From NCBI GenBank assembly GCA_051881415.1, contig JBJEPV010000199.1, positions 1 through 5,463 on the forward strand: 5,463 bases of DNA, given 5' to 3'. Below the pieces are notes generated by a model. That model saw nothing but the letters and a program-made list of their open reading frames with translations. It did not search any database and was not told the DNA's origin. Below, piece after piece: positions 3,868 through 5,463 of this stretch (the stretch's first letter is position 1; each line of letters starts with the position of its first letter). The position numbers and the translations under genes were made by a program. Source of the DNA: Fimenecus sp051881415 (lineage in GTDB: Bacteria > Bacillota > Clostridia > Oscillospirales > Acutalibacteraceae).

Positions 3868-5145
3868 ATGGAAGTATTACGGTACGGTGCACGCGGCACA
3901 GCGGTTTACTATTTACAGTTGGCACTTATCCGCGCGGGCTATACGGACCTCGCTTTGGACGGCGTATTCGGTGCCGCTACGGCAGAGGCGGTGCGCGATT
4001 TTCAGCGCAAAAACGGACTTTCGCCCGACGGCGCAGTCGGCAAACGCACTTGGGCAAAGCTCTACCCGTATTTAAAGGGCTACACCACGCATATTGTGAA
4101 AAGCGGCGACACGCTCTTTTTACTTTCGCAACGCTACAACACACCGCTTTACCGCATTTTACTTGCCAACCCAACGGTCAACCCGCAAAATTTGCAAGTG
4201 GGCACGCGGGTACAAATTCCGTTTGATTTTCCGCTGGTGCCGACGAATGTTCCCTATTCCTCTATCCTCACCGCGTGGATTGTGGAGGGGCTTTCAGTGC
4301 GGTATCCGTTTTTGGAAAGCGGCAGTACCGGCAAAAGCGTGATGGGCAAAGCGATTTCCTTTTTGCGCATCGGCACAGGCGAAAAACAGGTGTTTTACAA
4401 CGCCGCACACCATGCCAATGAGTGGCTGACAACGCCCGTTTTGCTGAAATTTGCCGAAGAATTTGCCGACAGTTACGCCTTGGGGGAAAAACTCGGTGAT
4501 GTGCTCGCCGCACGCCTGTTTCGGGAATACAGCCTGTATTTGGTGCCGATGGTCAATCCCGACGGGGTGGATTTGGTGACGGGTATGCTTACAAGCGGCG
4601 GGTATTACAACCGCGCGCGGCAGATTGCCGACGCCTATCCCGAAATTCCGTTCCCGAACGGCTGGAAAGCGAATATTGAGGGTGTGGATTTGAATTTGCA
4701 GTATCCCGCGAATTGGGAAGAAGCGAAACGCATCAAATACGAACAGGGTTTCCGCACGCCTGCCCCGCGGGATTTCGTCGGCACGGCGCCATTGGTTGCA
4801 CCCGAAAGCTTTTCCATGTTCACCTTTACGCGCACGCACAATTTCCTGCTGACGCTCTCGTACCACAGCCAAGGGGAAATTATTTATTGGAAATATCTCG
4901 ATTACGAGCCGGCGCGCTCGCGGGAGATTGCCGAATATTTCGGCGAGGTCAGCGGCTACGCGGTGGAGGAAACGCCCTATGCTTCGGGCTTTGCGGGGTA
5001 TAAAGATTGGTTTATTGAAGCCTATGACCGCCCGGGATATACCATAGAAATCGGGCGCGGGCAAAGCCCCCTGCCGCTGTCGCAGTTTGACGAGATTTAT
5101 AAAGACAATTTCGGTATTCTCCTCGGCGGTATGACGCAGATTTAG
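3868..5145 (+). CDS. Peptidoglycan endopeptidase, M14 family (gamma-D-glutamyl-diamino acid endopeptidase I-like), with PG_binding_1 and LysM domains
   Basis: This 425-aa protein has three domains. PG_binding_1 spans about 4-66 (GARGTAVYYLQLAL, LDGVFGAATAEAVRDFQ, GLSPDGAVGKRTW). A LysM spans about 72-117 (THIVKSGDTLFLLSQRYN, NPQNLQVGTRVQIP). An M14 zinc carboxypeptidase fold spans about 125-425. The zinc ligands are His182 and Glu185 (HHANEW) and His333 (SYHSQGE), and the general base is Glu394 (YTIEIGRG). GVDLN (272-276) is followed by Leu rather than the Arg of digestive carboxypeptidases, as in the bacterial M14C endopeptidases that cut between D-Glu and the diamino acid in peptidoglycan stems. 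No signal peptide or membrane segment is seen, so it may act in the mother cell or on lysis, as expected for sporulation- or germination-related relatives. The ATG at 3868 follows GGGAGGG (3855-3861). The longer open frame upstream lies within cdd on the other strand. It ends at a strong terminator. Confidence 0.94.
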   Translation: MEVLRYGARGTAVYYLQLALIRAGYTDLALDGVFGAATAEAVRDFQRKNGLSPDGAVGKRTWAKLYPYLKGYTTHIVKSGDTLFLLSQRYNTPLYRILLANPTVNPQNLQVGTRVQIPFDFPLVPTNVPYSSILTAWIVEGLSVRYPFLESGSTGKSVMGKAISFLRIGTGEKQVFYNAAHHANEWLTTPVLLKFAEEFADSYALGEKLGDVLAARLFREYSLYLVPMVNPDGVDLVTGMLTSGGYYNRARQIADAYPEIPFPNGWKANIEGVDLNLQYPANWEEAKRIKYEQGFRTPAPRDFVGTAPLVAPESFSMFTFTRTHNFLLTLSYHSQGEIIYWKYLDYEPARSREIAEYFGEVSGYAVEETPYASGFAGYKDWFIEAYDRPGYTIEIGRGQSPLPLSQFDEIYKDNFGILLGGMTQI

Positions 5146-5154
5146 GCATAAAGC

Positions 5155-5186
5155 ACGGGCGGGCACACAGTGCCCGCCCGTTTTTT
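5155..5186 (+). terminator. Rho-independent terminator of the M14 peptidase gene
   Basis: CGGGCGGGCAC (5156-5166) pairs perfectly with GTGCCCGCCCG (5170-5180) around an ACA loop, followed by TTTTTT. It begins 10 bases after the stop codon. The right arm GTGCCCGCCCGT is identical to the right arm of the repeat modules at 2773-2784 and 3035-3046. Confidence 0.93.
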
Positions 5187-5190
5187 CATC

Positions 5191-5277
5191 TGCGCCGATA
5201 GGCGAAGAATCTCGTTTCATATATTTTAATTTTGTGCTATTGGAGATCCTTCGCTTCGCGCAGGATGACAAATTGGG
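5191..5277. repeat. Dispersed repeat, copy 2 (GCGAAGAATCTC...GAGATCCTTCGC)
   Basis: TGCGCCG (5191) and TCTCGTTTC (5210-5218) are followed by the exact 29-base block 5243-5271 that also occurs at 2490-2518. Here both arms are intact: GCGAAGAATCTC (5202-5213) is the inverse of GAGATCCTTCGC (5243-5254) with one mismatch, so a stem with a ~29-base loop can form. Confidence 0.8.
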
Positions 5278-5291
5278 GGTTGTGTTTATAT

Positions 5292-5463
5292 GGTAGGGCG
5301 GGGTCTTGACCCCGCCGTAGGGTTCGATGTAAATTAACGGCGGGAGCAAGCCCCCGCCCTACCCTAAAAATGCATTTCGTGCGTAGGGGTCGGCGTCTCG
5401 ACGACCCGTTGTAGGGGCGGGTTTCCACGCCCGCCCGTAAATTTTTATGGCGTCTGGCGGAAC
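5292..5463. repeat. Second array of GTAGGGGCGG-type palindromic repeats (runs off right edge)
   Basis: Modules here include GGCGGGGTC/GACCCCGCC with a 2-base loop (5297-5305, 5308-5316), GGCGGG/CCCGCC (5339-5344, 5353-5358), GTAGGGGTCGG...(5383 on) and GTAGGGGCGGG...CCCGCCCGTAAATTT (from 5412). A 33-base linker block at 5357-5389 matches 2822-2854 with one mismatch. The window ends in a GGCGGAAC half-module, so the array continues. No gene is seen after the terminator at 5186. Confidence 0.85.

Noticed and set aside
4294..5349. Long 351-codon open frame on the minus strand
   Set aside because: It is the antisense shadow of the M14 peptidase gene. It runs through the terminator and the repeat, has no family motifs, and the plus-strand protein is unmistakable.
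5237..5428. 63-codon minus-strand frame ending VILREAKDLQ
   Set aside because: This is a translation of the dispersed GAGATCCTTCGC repeat, a type I recognise as a frequent source of spurious proteins.

Overview
The window looks like a piece of a low-to-mid GC Gram-positive genome, most likely an uncultured gut-type clostridium (Bacillota, Oscillospirales-like). Evidence for this is the AGGAGG-type ribosome binding sites, sigma-A promoters, a short tetrameric-type cytidine deaminase, a PG_binding-LysM-M14 peptidoglycan peptidase typical of spore-forming Firmicutes, and dense palindromic GTAGGGGCGG-type repeats of a kind I associate with such genomes. The lineage is an inference.

Left part (1-2340), visibly AT-richer. 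A minus-strand operon starts at a strong promoter near 2000 and runs leftward off the window. Its genes are a JAMM/MPN-domain zinc metalloprotease (141 aa), a 60-aa cysteine-rich protein, a ~320-aa coiled-coil protein with two membrane segments, and the first 53 codons of a protein that may belong to the TM2-domain family. The coiled-coil gene appears to have lost one base in an A6 tract, so 36 further codons lie out of frame directly behind it. A small XRE-family repressor is transcribed divergently. The two -35 boxes overlap and a CAACATATG-type palindrome lies inside each promoter spacer. This suggests one switch controlled by the XRE protein. The promoter-repressor-JAMM-Cys-rich-membrane set is the best candidate here for an undescribed system.

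Middle part (2340-3340). There is no credible gene, only about 1 kb of dispersed and locally duplicated palindromic repeats. They include an exact 246-bp direct duplication and fill the space between the convergent 3' ends of the XRE gene and cdd. The last repeat linker ends at the cdd stop codon.

Right part (3341-5463), GC-richer and house-keeping in character. It holds cytidine deaminase (cdd, minus) with its own sigma-A promoter. Diverging from it is a cell-wall gamma-D-glutamyl-diaminopimelate-type endopeptidase (plus) that ends at a strong intrinsic terminator whose stem matches the repeat family. From 5190 to the window end the same repeat families return.
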